The position numbers and the translations under genes are program-made. Under the pieces are notes generated by a model that saw only the letters and a program-made list of their open reading frames with translations, did not search any database and had not been told where the DNA came from. Below are positions 52,264-61,016 of a stretch of 64,000 nt of DNA, one piece after another. The stretch's first letter is position 1, and each line of letters starts with the position of its first letter. The stretch is taken from positions 3,472,001-3,536,000 of the forward strand of contig NZ_CP081943.1 of the NCBI RefSeq assembly GCF_020423045.1, given 5' to 3'. The DNA comes from Pseudomonas sp. MM213 (lineage in GTDB: Bacteria > Pseudomonadota > Gammaproteobacteria > Pseudomonadales > Pseudomonadaceae).

Positions 52264-52301
52264 AAAAAGCCCGGGGCCATTGCTGGCGCCGGGCTTTTTT
52301 G
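52264..52301. terminator. Bidirectional Rho-independent terminator
   Basis: AAAAAAGCCCGG and CCGGGCTTTTTT arms enclose a loop. It lies just before the YajG-like gene stop, with A and T runs on both sides. Confidence 0.85.
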
Positions 52302-52315
52302 ATTTCAGCGAAAAC

Positions 52316-52900
52316 TTATTCGCCGAGAATCTGACCCACGGTCGGGTCCTTGAACAGGCGCGTCAATGCATCGCTCAACACATCGCTGACCAGCTTGGTA
52401 TTGGTTTCCTGGTTCGGCGCCATGCCGAAACGCTGATCCAGGGATGCACCGTAACGACCGCTGTAGCGGCGGTTGGCGTTCTGCACGTCAGAGCGGAAGG
52501 TCGCGCCGATGGTCGCCTCGGTCACATACATGCCTTCTTTAGGCGACTGATACTTCAGCTCGGCCAGGGTCACGGTCAGTTGCGGGGCATTCGGCGCATT
52601 GTTAGTCGGGGTAAAGCCGAGCAAGCGCACGGCCGCTTCGGCCTGGGCCTGCAGCTTCGGCAGAATCTGCGCGCCCTGCACCGTGATCGCGCTGGTCTCC
52701 GGATACAGACCGCCACGGGTGCCCAGGGTTGGCGACGGACGACCGTCCACCACACGCACCACGACTGGCTGGCCATGGCCGACCGGTGCCAGCTGAGTGG
52801 TCAGCTTCGGCTCCGGACTCAGTTGTTGCGGGCTGTGGGCGCAGCCAACCAGGGTCAAACTGGTCACAGTGATCAAACCGAACAACAGGCGTTGCAACAT
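52316..52900 (-). CDS. YajG-family lipoprotein
   Basis: At 194 aa it has a lipoprotein signal ending LTLVGC (Cys about 20) and a mature part with VVVRVVDGRPSPTLGTRGG and a segment ending in TDVLS-like KLVSDVLSDALTRLFKDP, the YajG pattern. Function is unknown; homologues sit near cell-envelope or ampG genes in other species. The start MLQRLLFGLI is set by the signal peptide; a Met 18 codons upstream was rejected. Confidence 0.85.
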   Translation of the reverse strand: MLQRLLFGLITVTSLTLVGCAHSPQQLSPEPKLTTQLAPVGHGQPVVVRVVDGRPSPTLGTRGGLYPETSAITVQGAQILPKLQAQAEAAVRLLGFTPTNNAPNAPQLTVTLAELKYQSPKEGMYVTEATIGATFRSDVQNANRRYSGRYGASLDQRFGMAPNQETNTKLVSDVLSDALTRLFKDPTVGQILGE

Positions 52901-53102
52901 GCTCTTCTCTCCAGAATCAGGCACAAACAGGCCGGCAGTATAGCGGTGCGCCACTGCGGGTAACTAGCGTCATGCAACGAATACCGGAATCTCAGACAAA
53001 CCCCGTGGACCGCGGTTCCTGTCACACATCGTTCACCCTCCTTTCACCGGCACGTCACGACTTGCTGACAACGTATGCGGTAAATCCCACGAGGTATTTC
53101 CC

Positions 53103-53336
53103 ATGCGCCTTCTCGTCTCCCTGTTCACACCGCGCCCGTTGCATCGCTGCTTCGCCCTGCTCGACCGCAACGGCCATTGCCAGGCATTCAAGCAGTGCAG
53201 CCTCCAGCCGATGGGCGATGGCTGGGTCGAAATCGAAGAAATCCGCCTCAACTGGCTGCACCATCCCCTGCCCGCCAGCGCCCGTGTCAACCAGCGCCAA
53301 CCCCGTGCTCGCGCTCAACAACTGCTGGCGACCTGA
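53103..53336 (+). CDS. Small basic protein of unknown function
   Basis: 77 aa, beginning MRLLVSLFTPRPLHRCFALLD, with three Cys and several Trp (GWVEIEEIRLNWLHHPLP) and a basic tail. No signal peptide. A GAGGTATTTCCC stretch before the ATG gives a fair ribosome site. Codon use fits the host. No family recognised. Confidence 0.55.
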   Translation: MRLLVSLFTPRPLHRCFALLDRNGHCQAFKQCSLQPMGDGWVEIEEIRLNWLHHPLPASARVNQRQPRARAQQLLAT

Positions 53337-53399
53337 CCAGACGCCTAATAAAAGTCATTAAACACGTCCATTTCCCCGCGTTTCTTAGATACAATCTCC

Positions 53400-53672
53400 C
53401 CCCGATTATAAGGACGTCTCCTGATCGGGCCTCGCAGCAATCGTCAATGCTTCGGTATTGGCACCCCGCACCGCCCACAGAGAGCCGCCCACACAGATCG
53501 AGTGAAGCTGGCGCGCTTGCTGTTCCTTGAGCAAAAACCCCACTTTTCGCGAATCTGCAGAGCTGTCATTACGCTCGGTCACTGAGCTGTTTGCCCGTTT
53601 TGCCTGTCATGTATTCCATGGCGGCGATCCATCCGGGCACGGTGCCAGGCTGGGACAGCCCTTTTTTGAGGT
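53400..53672 (+). ncRNA. Possible leader or small RNA upstream of mqo
   Basis: A TACAAT hexamer (near 53388) could be a -10. Downstream are an inverted repeat CCCGAT/GATCGGG near 53400-53430 and, about 240 bp later, GGCTG-GGA-CAGCC followed by six T, resembling a short Rho-independent terminator (near 53650-53668). This could mark a small RNA or an attenuated leader. The promoter lacks a clear -35 and the stem is short, so this is tentative. The whole 53337-54073 gap shows no confident gene. Confidence 0.25.
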
Positions 53673-53736
53673 TCACGTCTTCAAAAGAGCGTGAAAAAAA
53701 CGGGTTTTCACAACTTCACAAGAGTGTGGCGAGCAA

Positions 53737-53826
53737 ATGAATAGTTTTGCGTCTGAACATGCACCATTAGCGTCTGAAACAGCCCAACGACACAGGACCG
53801 AGTATTCCTCGAACACCGGAGCCTGA
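53737..53826 (+). CDS. Possible 29-aa leader peptide
   Basis: An ATG-to-TGA frame of 29 codons in the mqo upstream region (starts MNSFASEHAPLASETA). Its codons include two copies of GCGTCTGAA, 21 bp apart. The ribosome site (GGCGAG) is only fair. It may instead be non-coding DNA with a paired binding site. Confidence 0.2.
   Translation: MNSFASEHAPLASETAQRHRTEYSSNTGA
53749..53778 (+). promoter_or_regulatory. Direct repeat GCGTCTGAA, possible regulator site
   Basis: GCGTCTGAA occurs at 53749-53757 and 53770-53778, two helical turns apart, about 300 bp upstream of mqo. No matching regulator is known to me. Confidence 0.25.
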
Positions 53827-53836
53827 AGCCTGTCCG

Positions 53837-53974
53837 CTACGGATTTGGTTGCACAAACGGATGTCTCGACCATAAGTCGAATTGCCAGTCGCGCGTTGAA
53901 ATGAGTTCATTGACCTCATAAACCCGGCCGGTAGCGTCCGTCGAAGTTGCGATAAATTGCGAAGATTCGGACAT
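53837..53974 (-). CDS. Possible 45-aa small protein divergent from mqo
   Basis: The frame starts MSESSQFIATSTDATGRVYE and ends in SRHPFVQPNP. The composition is protein-like (mixed polar and aromatic residues such as DWQFDLW), unlike the Arg/Pro-rich shadow frames nearby. There is no strong ribosome site and no family recognised. It could be a remnant. Low confidence. Confidence 0.2.
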   Translation of the reverse strand: MSESSQFIATSTDATGRVYEVNELISTRDWQFDLWSRHPFVQPNP

Positions 53975-54073
53975 GGCAACACTGCCATGGGTACCTGGGG
54001 CATCACTGACACGCCCCGAACGCCTGGCAGCCATGCCGACAATTTGGTGCTGCAGATTTTGGAGACGCGTTAA

Positions 54074-55582
54074 ATGGCGCATAACGAAGCAGTCGACGTA
54101 GTACTGGTTGGGGCCGGCATCATGAGTGCCACCCTCGCTGTACTGCTCAAAGAGCTCGACCCCGCGATCAAGCTGGAAGTCGTCGAGCTGATGGATTCCG
54201 GTGCCGCGGAGAGTTCCAACCCGTGGAACAACGCCGGTACCGGTCACGCCGGGCTGTGTGAGCTCAATTACACGCCGCAGGCCGCCGACGGCACCGTCGA
54301 CATCAAGAAAGCCGTGCACATCAACACTCAGTTTGAAGTGTCGAAGCAGTTCTGGTCCTACCTGACCAAAAAAGGCACCTTCGGCTCGTGCAAGACCTTC
54401 ATCAGCCCGGTGCCGCACCTGAGCTTCGTCCAGGGCGACAGCGGCGTGTCCTTCCTCAAGGAACGCTTCAAGGTGCTGAGCAAGCACCACGCCTTCGCGG
54501 ACATGGAATACACCGAAGACAAGGCAAAAATGGCCGACTGGATGCCATTGATGATGCCGGGGCGTGACGCTGGCGAAACCCTCGCCGCCACCCGCGTGAT
54601 CAATGGCACCGACGTCAACTTCGGCGCGCTGACCAACCAGTTGCTCAAGCACCTGACCAGCGCACCCGATGCCCAGGTCAAGTACTGCAAGCGCGTGACC
54701 GGCCTGAAGCGCAACAACGGCGGCTGGACCGTCAGCATCAAGGACGTCAACAGCGGCAATACGCGCGAAGTCGACGCCAAATTCGTGTTCCTCGGCGCGG
54801 GCGGCGCGGCATTGCCGCTGTTGCAGGCCTCGGGCATCGAAGAAAGCAAAGGCTTCGGCGGCTTCCCGATCAGCGGCCAGTGGCTGCGTTGCGACAACCC
54901 GGAAGTGGTCAAGCATCACCAGGCCAAGGTGTACAGCCAGGCTGCCGTGGGTTCGCCACCGATGTCGGTGCCGCACCTGGACACTCGCGTGGTCGATGGC
55001 AAGAAGTCCCTGCTGTTCGGACCTTACGCCGGTTTCACCACCAAGTTCCTCAAGCACGGCTCCTTCATGGACCTGCCGATGTCGGTTCGCGCCGGCAACA
55101 TCGGCCCGATGCTGGCCGTGGCGAAAAACAACATGGACCTGACCAAGTACCTGGTCAGCGAAGTGATGCAGTCGATGGAGCAGCGTCTGGATTCCCTGCG
55201 TCGCTTCTACCCTGAAGCGAAAGCCGAAGACTGGCGCCTGGAAGTGGCCGGCCAACGGGTGCAGATCATCAAGAAAGACCCGAAAAAGGGCGGCGTTCTG
55301 CAGTTCGGTACCGAACTGGTCGCGGCCAAGGACGGTTCCCTTGCTGCCCTGCTGGGTGCTTCGCCAGGCGCGTCGGTGACCGTTTCGATCATGCTGGAAC
55401 TGATCGAAAAATGCTTCCCGGCCCAAGCGTCCGGCGAGTGGGCAGCCAAACTGGCGGAAATCTTCCCGGCCCGGGAAAAGGTTCTGGAAACCGATGCTGC
55501 GCTGTATCGCAAGATCAACGCGCAGAACAACATCGCGCTGGAACTGGTTGAAGAAAGCAGCGAGACACCAAGCTTCGCTTGA
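54074..55582 (+). CDS. mqo: Malate:quinone oxidoreductase
   Basis: A peripheral membrane FAD enzyme that oxidises malate to oxaloacetate and reduces quinone, linking the TCA cycle with the respiratory chain. At 502 aa it has the N-terminal Rossmann motif [45 protein letters not shown] in the flavin region, and [16 protein letters not shown] near the C-terminal part. A GGAGACG ribosome site lies upstream. It has an unusually long upstream gap. The following small genes match the P. aeruginosa mqoB-hpt-upp-uraA neighbourhood as I remember it. Confidence 0.96.
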   Translation: MAHNEAVDVVLVGAGIMSATLAVLLKELDPAIKLEVVELMDSGAAESSNPWNNAGTGHAGLCELNYTPQAADGTVDIKKAVHINTQFEVSKQFWSYLTKKGTFGSCKTFISPVPHLSFVQGDSGVSFLKERFKVLSKHHAFADMEYTEDKAKMADWMPLMMPGRDAGETLAATRVINGTDVNFGALTNQLLKHLTSAPDAQVKYCKRVTGLKRNNGGWTVSIKDVNSGNTREVDAKFVFLGAGGAALPLLQASGIEESKGFGGFPISGQWLRCDNPEVVKHHQAKVYSQAAVGSPPMSVPHLDTRVVDGKKSLLFGPYAGFTTKFLKHGSFMDLPMSVRAGNIGPMLAVAKNNMDLTKYLVSEVMQSMEQRLDSLRRFYPEAKAEDWRLEVAGQRVQIIKKDPKKGGVLQFGTELVAAKDGSLAALLGASPGASVTVSIMLELIEKCFPAQASGEWAAKLAEIFPAREKVLETDAALYRKINAQNNIALELVEESSETPSFA

Positions 55583-55591
55583 TCGTCGCGC

Positions 55592-55634
55592 ATAAAAAAC
55601 GCCCCGTTCTCATTGAGAGCGGGGCGTTTTTTTA
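55592..55634 (+). terminator. Rho-independent terminator of mqo
   Basis: AAACGCCCCG and CGGGGCGTTT arms with a 14-base loop, followed by a T-run, about 10 bp after the mqo stop. Confidence 0.85.
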
Positions 55635-55690
55635 TGCCTGTTTCACGACAAACCTGATCCTGTGCGCCTGTTCCTTGGCAAATCTGACCC

Positions 55691-55778
55691 TGTAGGAGCC
55701 GGCTTGCTGGCGATGGCATCACCTCGGTATGTCAGGTCCACCGAGGGGATGCAATCGCCAGCAAGCCGGCTCCTACAA
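55691..55778. repeat. REP-like palindrome
   Basis: TGTAGGAGCCGGCTTGCTGGCGAT and ATCGCCAGCAAGCCGGCTCCTACA are exact complements around a 40-bp spacer, placed between convergent genes. Confidence 0.9.
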
Positions 55779-55786
55779 AAGCGGGT

Positions 55787-56074
55787 TTAGCCGCGGGCTT
55801 TTTCGATCAGCTCGATGTAGTCCGGGGCGTTGCGCTGATCCTTGATCAGGGCAATGAAGTCGTTGCCGTGCTCGTCCTTGCCGTCCAGATCAAATCCGGC
55901 CTCGACGAAGAACGTCAGAAAACGCTCGAAGTCGTCGATACGCAGGCCACGGTAGGCCTTGATCAGTTTGTGCAGGGACGGCGAAGTGGCGTCGACCGGT
56001 TCGAAATCGAGAAACAACTTGATCTGCTCGTCGCCGATCTCGTCACCAATCACTTGTTTCTTATCTTTACGCAT
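55787..56074 (-). CDS. PA4642-like conserved protein
   Basis: At 95 aa it is a soluble acidic protein beginning MRKDKKQVIGDEIGDEQIKLF and including LHKLIKAYRGLRIDDFERFLTFFVEAGFD. The pattern matches the PA4642 family of pseudomonads, found in the same position relative to mqo and hpt. No function is assigned. The N-terminal charge and helical content suggest a small helical domain. Confidence 0.85.
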   Translation of the reverse strand: MRKDKKQVIGDEIGDEQIKLFLDFEPVDATSPSLHKLIKAYRGLRIDDFERFLTFFVEAGFDLDGKDEHGNDFIALIKDQRNAPDYIELIEKARG

Positions 56075-56137
56075 TGCCGACTCCAGCTCGCAGACATTTC
56101 ACGGGGCGGGCAGTTTACCCCTCACTGGCCGCCGGGC

Positions 56138-56623
56138 TCAACGCGGACGAACGGCCCCGGTGTGCAGATCGGCCCAGACATGACCGTTGGCGTAGCTGAG
56201 GAACTGGCAATACACCGTGTCATTGCGCAGCAAGTCGATCACCACGCGATATTGCGCCATCGGGTAAAACAGCGTCAGGGTTTTGCTCTTGTCGTCGTAG
56301 ATCGGCTTTTTCAGGCTTTTGCTTTCGCCATCGAAGTTGACCAGCACCTGATTGATGGTCGCGCCCTTGTTCAAGGATTTGCCCTTGAGGCGGATCAGCA
56401 GCGGAGACGTTACCGGGATCGGTTGTTGGGTGGACTGCCGTTGGCTGCCGACCACCACCGAATACTCGGTGACCTGCAGCAATTGTTGCTGCTCCGGTTC
56501 GGCATCACGCAGCGTCAGGTCGTCAGGCGGCAGAAACTGCCCGTGCATCAGCGCCGGCGCGGCGGCCAGCGGCAGGCTGAGGGTCAGCAACAGGGCGGCG
56601 CAGCTGCGGATCAAAAGGCTCAT
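56138..56623 (-). CDS. Periplasmic protein of unknown function
   Basis: At 161 aa it has a Sec signal (LIRSCAALLLTLSLPLAAAPA) and a beta-rich mature region with LLQVTEYSVVVGSQRQ, VTSPLLIRLKGKSL and TLTLFYPMAQYRVVIDLL. No domain recognised with confidence. It lies between a PA4642-like gene and a REP element, on the same strand as its neighbours but with a 63-bp gap. Confidence 0.75.
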   Translation of the reverse strand: MSLLIRSCAALLLTLSLPLAAAPALMHGQFLPPDDLTLRDAEPEQQQLLQVTEYSVVVGSQRQSTQQPIPVTSPLLIRLKGKSLNKGATINQVLVNFDGESKSLKKPIYDDKSKTLTLFYPMAQYRVVIDLLRNDTVYCQFLSYANGHVWADLHTGAVRPR

Positions 56624-56676
56624 GACGGGCTCCGAAAGGCGGGGCCGGGCACTTTAGCATGGGTACACACCGTCCC

Positions 56677-56767
56677 TGTAGGAGCGTGGCTTGCCCGCGA
56701 AGGCGGTGTGTCAGTCGATAACTAAGGGACTGACACACCGCCTTCGCGGGCAAGCCACGCTCCTACA
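56677..56767. repeat. Perfect 40-bp-arm REP-like palindrome
   Basis: Arms 56677-56716 and 56728-56767 are exact reverse complements with an 11-base loop. They begin TGTAGGAGCGTGGCTTGCCC and end in the CTCCTACA counterpart. It is the longest and most perfect of the elements in this window, lying between two minus-strand genes. Confidence 0.95.
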
Positions 56768-56778
56768 AGGGCCGGGTA

Positions 56779-57252
56779 TCAATCGAACTGCGCGCGCATC
56801 CAGGCCTGATACTCGGCTACGCCCGGCTCGCCTTCGCGCGGCGCCCAATCAGCCAGCTCACCTTCGCCCACAGGACGATAAGGACCAGCCTTGCACTCGA
56901 ACATCAGGCTGTCGGCTTCCAGCACCACCAGGCCATGAAACACACCGGTTGGCAGGTCCACGCCGACGCAGTCGCCAGCGGCCTGCAGCACTTGCTTGCG
57001 CACCACCGCGCCGGACTCGTCGAAGATCAACACGCCAAGCCGTCCCTTGAGGACCAGCAAGGTTTCAGCCTTGTTCTCCCCCAGATGACGATGAGGCGGG
57101 ATGTACGTGCCCGGCTGCAAACCCACCGCCATGCGATGGCAAGCGTCTTCCATCTGATGAAAGTTGTGGTGCTGGCGTCCACGCGGATTGGCCGCTGCTT
57201 TCTCGGCCAACTCAGTGAACAAGGTTCGATCAAGAAAGCTTGGCGCGGCCAT
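56779..57252 (-). CDS. WbuC-family cupin metalloprotein
   Basis: At 157 aa it has the cupin metal-binding pattern: IPPHRHLGENKAETLLVLKGRLG (His-x-His and Glu ligands) and GVFHGLVVLE (second box His). WbuC proteins occur in polysaccharide loci and as stand-alone genes; their reaction is unknown. The start MAAPSFLDRTL is preferred to a Met eight codons upstream. It begins 4 bp before the hpt stop-side boundary, so the two genes are likely co-transcribed with hpt first. Confidence 0.88.
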   Translation of the reverse strand: MAAPSFLDRTLFTELAEKAAANPRGRQHHNFHQMEDACHRMAVGLQPGTYIPPHRHLGENKAETLLVLKGRLGVLIFDESGAVVRKQVLQAAGDCVGVDLPTGVFHGLVVLEADSLMFECKAGPYRPVGEGELADWAPREGEPGVAEYQAWMRAQFD

Positions 57253-57256
57253 GTGC

Positions 57257-57814
57257 TTACATCCCTTTAACGGCAAAAATCCCGTTGGCGTTACGCCAGT
57301 AGCCTTTGTAGTCCATGCCGTAACCGAAGATGTAGCGGTCGATGCACGGCAAACCGACGAAATCGGCTTTCAGGTCCGGACGAGCCTTGCGGTCGTGGTC
57401 CTTGTCGATCAGCACGGCGGTGTGCACTTTGCGCGCGCCGGCGTGTTTGCAGAAGTCGATGATCGCGCCCAGGGTGTGACCTTCGTCGAGGATGTCGTCG
57501 ATGATCAGCACGTCACGGTCGATAAACGACACTTCAGGCTTGGCTTTCCAGAACAGGTCGCCGCCGCTGGTTTCGTTGCGATAACGGGTGGCGTGCAGGT
57601 AGGACGCTTCCAGCGGGAATTGCAGATGGGTGAGCAGCTTGCCGGCGAAGATCAGGCCGCCGTTCATCACGCAGAACACCACCGGGTTAGTGTCAGCCAT
57701 TTGTTCATTGATATGTGCACCAACGCGGGCGATGGCCGCCTCGACTTCAGCTTCGGTGTACAGGCAGTCAGCCTCTCGCATGATTTGACGGATATGCTCG
57801 AGATCAGCGGACAT
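57257..57814 (-). CDS. hpt: Hypoxanthine-guanine phosphoribosyltransferase
   Basis: Salvages hypoxanthine and guanine with PRPP to IMP and GMP. At 185 aa it has the type I PRT layout: VFCVMNGGLIFAGKLL in the N-terminal part, the PRPP-binding motif VLIIDDILDEGHTLGAI (about 103-119) and a C-terminal RYIFGYGMDYKGYWRN. The start MSADLEHIRQ follows GGAGAGC. It is divergent from upp, placing purine and pyrimidine salvage side by side. Confidence 0.94.
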   Translation of the reverse strand: MSADLEHIRQIMREADCLYTEAEVEAAIARVGAHINEQMADTNPVVFCVMNGGLIFAGKLLTHLQFPLEASYLHATRYRNETSGGDLFWKAKPEVSFIDRDVLIIDDILDEGHTLGAIIDFCKHAGARKVHTAVLIDKDHDRKARPDLKADFVGLPCIDRYIFGYGMDYKGYWRNANGIFAVKGM

Positions 57815-57977
57815 GGCGCTCTCCAAGGGGTGGCATTCAGGAAAAGCGGGCAAAGGTACGCATCCCGCACGGCCAGATCAAGCGTTTGTGGACTAACGTA
57901 CTCTATTGTCTATAGGACAACACCCTCGGATAGATTAATCTAGGCCGGTTTTTTTGCCCGCCGCCGGAGCCTTTCCC

Positions 57978-58616
57978 ATGCCCATCCTCGAGATCCGCCA
58001 TCCGCTGATCCGTCACAAACTCGGCCTGATGCGCCGCGCAGACATCAGCACCAAGAATTTCCGCGAGCTCGCTCAGGAAGTCGGTGCCCTTTTGACCTAT
58101 GAAGCCACCAAAGACCTGCCGCTGGAATCCTACGACATCGAAGGCTGGTGCGGCACCGTGTCGGTCGAGAAAATCGCCGGCAAGAAAATCACCGTGGTGC
58201 CGATCCTGCGCGCCGGCATCGGCATGCTCGAAGGCGTGCTGAGCCTGATCCCGGGCGCCAAAGTCAGCGCCGTGGGCGTGGCCCGCAACGAACAGACGCT
58301 GCAAGCCCACACGTATCTGGAAAAACTGGTTCCGGAAATCAACGAACGCCTGGCAATGATCATCGACCCGATGCTCGCCACCGGCAGTTCCATGGTTGCC
58401 ACCATCGACCTGCTGAAAAAAGCCGGTTGCCGCGACATCCGCGCCATGGTGCTGGTCGCCGCGCCGGAAGGCATCGCCGCTGTGGAGAAGGCTCACCCGG
58501 ACGTGACCATCTACACCGCTTCCATTGACGAGAAACTCAACGAACACGGTTACATCATCCCGGGCCTGGGCGATGCCGGCGACAAGATCTTCGGCACCAA
58601 GCAGAAGGACGCTTGA
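57978..58616 (+). CDS. upp: Uracil phosphoribosyltransferase
   Basis: Converts uracil and PRPP to UMP. At 212 aa it shows [24 protein letters not shown] at the N-terminus, [14 protein letters not shown], the PRPP-binding [17 protein letters not shown] and the uracil-binding tail [16 protein letters not shown]. The start MPILEIRHP is preferred to a Met eight codons upstream. Forms an operon with uraA, whose ATG is 3 bases after the upp stop. Confidence 0.96.
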   Translation: MPILEIRHPLIRHKLGLMRRADISTKNFRELAQEVGALLTYEATKDLPLESYDIEGWCGTVSVEKIAGKKITVVPILRAGIGMLEGVLSLIPGAKVSAVGVARNEQTLQAHTYLEKLVPEINERLAMIIDPMLATGSSMVATIDLLKKAGCRDIRAMVLVAAPEGIAAVEKAHPDVTIYTASIDEKLNEHGYIIPGLGDAGDKIFGTKQKDA

Positions 58617-58618
58617 GC

Positions 58619-59893
58619 ATGCAGCAAGAGTTCAACGATCCGCTCTGGCGCACGGTGCTGTCGGGTGCGCAGATGCTGTTCGTGGCCTTTGGCGCGCTGG
58701 TATTGATGCCGCTGATTACCGGCCTCGACCCGAACGTGGCGCTGTTCACCGCCGGTTTGGGGACGATTCTGTTCCAGATCGTCACCGGGCGTCAGGTGCC
58801 GGTGTTCCTGGCATCGAGCTTCGCCTTCATCACCCCGATCATTCTCGCCAAAGGCCAGTTCGGCCTCGCGGCGACCATGGGCGGTGTGATGGCGGCGGGT
58901 TTTGTCTACACCTTCCTCGGCCTCGCCGTGAAGATCAAAGGCACCGGTTTCATCGACCGTTTGCTGCCACCGGTGGTGATTGGTCCGGTGATCATTTCCA
59001 TCGGCCTGGCCATGGCGCCAATCGCCGCCAACATGGCGATGGGCAAGGCTGGCGACGGCTCCGAGCTGATTCATTACCAGACAGCCATGCTGATCTCGAT
59101 GCCCGCGCTGCTGACCACGCTGATCGTCGCGGTGTTCGGCAAAGGCATTTTCCGCCTGGTACCGATCATCTCCGGCGTGCTGGTCGGTTTTGCGATGGCG
59201 TTCTATTTCGGCGTGGTTGATACCGCGAAGATTGCCGCTGCACCGTGGTTCGCGATCCCGAACTTCACTGCGCCGGAATTCAACTGGCAGGCGATTCTGT
59301 TCATCGTTCCGGTGGCATTGGCCCCGGCCATCGAGCACATCGGCGGCGTGATCGCCGTGGGCAGCGTGACAGGCCGCGACTACCTGAAGAAGCCAGGCCT
59401 GCACCGCACGCTGCTCGGCGACGGCATAGCAACCACCGCAGCCGGCCTGTTCGGCGGCCCGCCCAACACCACGTACGCCGAAGTGACCGGCGCGGTGATG
59501 CTGACCAAGAACTACAACCCGAAAATCATGACCTGGGCGGCGATCTTCGCCATCAGCCTGGCGTTCATCGGCAAGTTCGGCGCGTTGCTGCAAAGCATTC
59601 CGGTGCCGGTAATGGGCGGGATTCTGTGCCTGTTGTTCGGTTCGATTGCGGCGGTGGGGATGAACACGCTGATTCGCCACAAGATCGACCTGGGCGAGGC
59701 GCGCAACCTGGTGATCGTTTCAGTCACGCTGGTGTTCGGGATTGGCGGCGTGCTGGTCGGCACCGGCACCGGCCCGGACGACTTCGGCCTCAAAGGCATC
59801 GCGCTGTGCGCGGTGGTGGCGATTGCGCTGAACCTGTTGCTGCCGGGGAATGACAGCTGGAAGCACAAGAAGGCGGATGAGCCTTTGTTGTAA
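58619..59893 (+). CDS. uraA: Uracil permease (UraA, NCS2 family)
   Basis: An inner-membrane uracil:H+ symporter of 424 aa with about 14 hydrophobic segments. NCS2 signatures are FAFITPIILAKGQFGLAA, PVALAPAIEHIGGVIAVGSVTG (with the key Glu in AIEHIG) and LFGGPPNTTYAEVTGAVMLTKNYN. The ATG is preferred over an in-frame TTG two codons earlier because AGAAGGA is nine bases upstream of it. Works with upp in uracil salvage. Confidence 0.95.
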   Translation: MQQEFNDPLWRTVLSGAQMLFVAFGALVLMPLITGLDPNVALFTAGLGTILFQIVTGRQVPVFLASSFAFITPIILAKGQFGLAATMGGVMAAGFVYTFLGLAVKIKGTGFIDRLLPPVVIGPVIISIGLAMAPIAANMAMGKAGDGSELIHYQTAMLISMPALLTTLIVAVFGKGIFRLVPIISGVLVGFAMAFYFGVVDTAKIAAAPWFAIPNFTAPEFNWQAILFIVPVALAPAIEHIGGVIAVGSVTGRDYLKKPGLHRTLLGDGIATTAAGLFGGPPNTTYAEVTGAVMLTKNYNPKIMTWAAIFAISLAFIGKFGALLQSIPVPVMGGILCLLFGSIAAVGMNTLIRHKIDLGEARNLVIVSVTLVFGIGGVLVGTGTGPDDFGLKGIALCAVVAIALNLLLPGNDSWKHKKADEPLL

Positions 59894-59910
59894 ACCAGCC
59901 TTTAGATCGC

Positions 59911-59978
59911 CTTCGCGGGCAAGCCTCGCTCCTACAGATTTTGCGCAAATCCTGTAGGAGCGAGGCTTGCCCGCGAAG
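59911..59978. repeat. REP-like palindrome with perfect 27-bp arms
   Basis: CTTCGCGGGCAAGCCTCGCT...CTACAG (59911-59937) and CTGTAGGAGCGAGGCTTGCC...GCGAAG (59952-59978) are exact complements around a 14-bp loop, ending 3 bases from the restored hemH stop. Confidence 0.92.
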
Positions 59979-59981
59979 CTT

Positions 59982-61003
59982 TTAAAGCGCCAGCGGCGCT
60001 CTTTCGCACAAGGCGTTCAACGCCTTCGCCCACTGCGGATCATCGTTGAGGCACGGCACCAGCACCAACTCCTCCCCTCCGCTTCGCGGAACTGTTCTTT
60101 CCCGCGATCACCGATTTCTTCCAGCGTCTCGATGCAATCGGCAACGAACGCCGGGCACATCACCAGCACCTTTCTCACGCCCATTCCCGCCAACTCATCA
60201 AGGCGCGCTTCGGTGTAGGGTTCGATCCATTTCGCTCGACCCAGCCGCGACTGAAACGACACCGACCATTTGCCGTCCGGCAGGCCCATGCGCTTGGCGA
60301 ATTCCGCTGCGGTGCGCAGGCACTGGCCGCGATAACAGGTCGCGACGACTTCCGGCGGCGCACCGGCGCAGCAATCGCCGCCACCTTCAAAACTGTGCCC
60401 CGGGTTGAGCTTCTTCAGATGCCGCTCCGGCAAGCCATGGAAGCTCAGCAACAGATGATCGAAGTCCTGCTCCAGATGCGGTTTGGCGCTGGCCACCAGG
60501 GCATCGATGTATTCCGGCTGATCATAGAACGGCTCGAGTATCGAGAACTGCACATTGAGTTTGTGCTCGCTCACCACCCGCTTGGCTTCCTCGATCACCG
60601 TGGTCACGGTGCTGTCGGCGAACTGCGGATAAAGCGGCGCGAGGGTAATTCGCTTGTGGCCCTGGGCGGCGAGTTGCAGCAGTTTCGACTCAATCGACGG
60701 CTCGCCATAACGCATCGCCAGTTCCACCGGCCCGTGGCTCCACTGTGCACTCATGGCCTGTTGCAAGCGGCGGCTGAGCACCACCAGTGGCGAGCCCTCC
60801 TCCCACCAGATCGAGGCGTAGGCGTGGGCCGACTGCTCCGGGCGTCTGATCAGAATCAGCGAGACCAGCAAACGGCGCACCGGCCATGGCAGGTCGATCA
60901 CATACGGGTCCATCAGAAATTGATTGAGGTAGCTGCGCACATCCGCCACCGAGGTGGAGGCAGGTGAACCCAGGTTGACCAGAAGCAACGCGTGATCGGT
61001 CAT
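59982..61003 (-). CDS. hemH: Ferrochelatase HemH, with apparent one-base deletion near the 3' end
   Basis: Inserts Fe(II) into protoporphyrin IX, the last step of haem synthesis. The N-terminal 307 residues are normal ([26 protein letters not shown] with the catalytic His, a [16 protein letters not shown] segment, [16 protein letters not shown]). After [14 protein letters not shown] the frame as written turns to Trp/Cys/Arg-rich nonsense and stops at 60017. Adding one G in the G-run at 60074-60080 restores EEL(V)[11 protein letters not shown]...[12 protein letters not shown] and a TAA at 59982, giving the usual 340 aa. A sequencing error or a true mutation are both possible. It follows the TIGR01777 gene by 13 bp. 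Confidence 0.9.
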
Positions 61004-61016
61004 GCAACGTCCTATT

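Noticed and set aside
53837..55426. 529-codon open frame opposite mqo
   Set aside because: Most of it is a shadow of mqo. Only its last 45 codons, outside mqo, look protein-like and are listed separately at low confidence.
58613..58618. TTG two codons before the uraA ATG as the start
   Set aside because: It leaves only four bases after the AGAAGGA ribosome site, while the ATG has nine.
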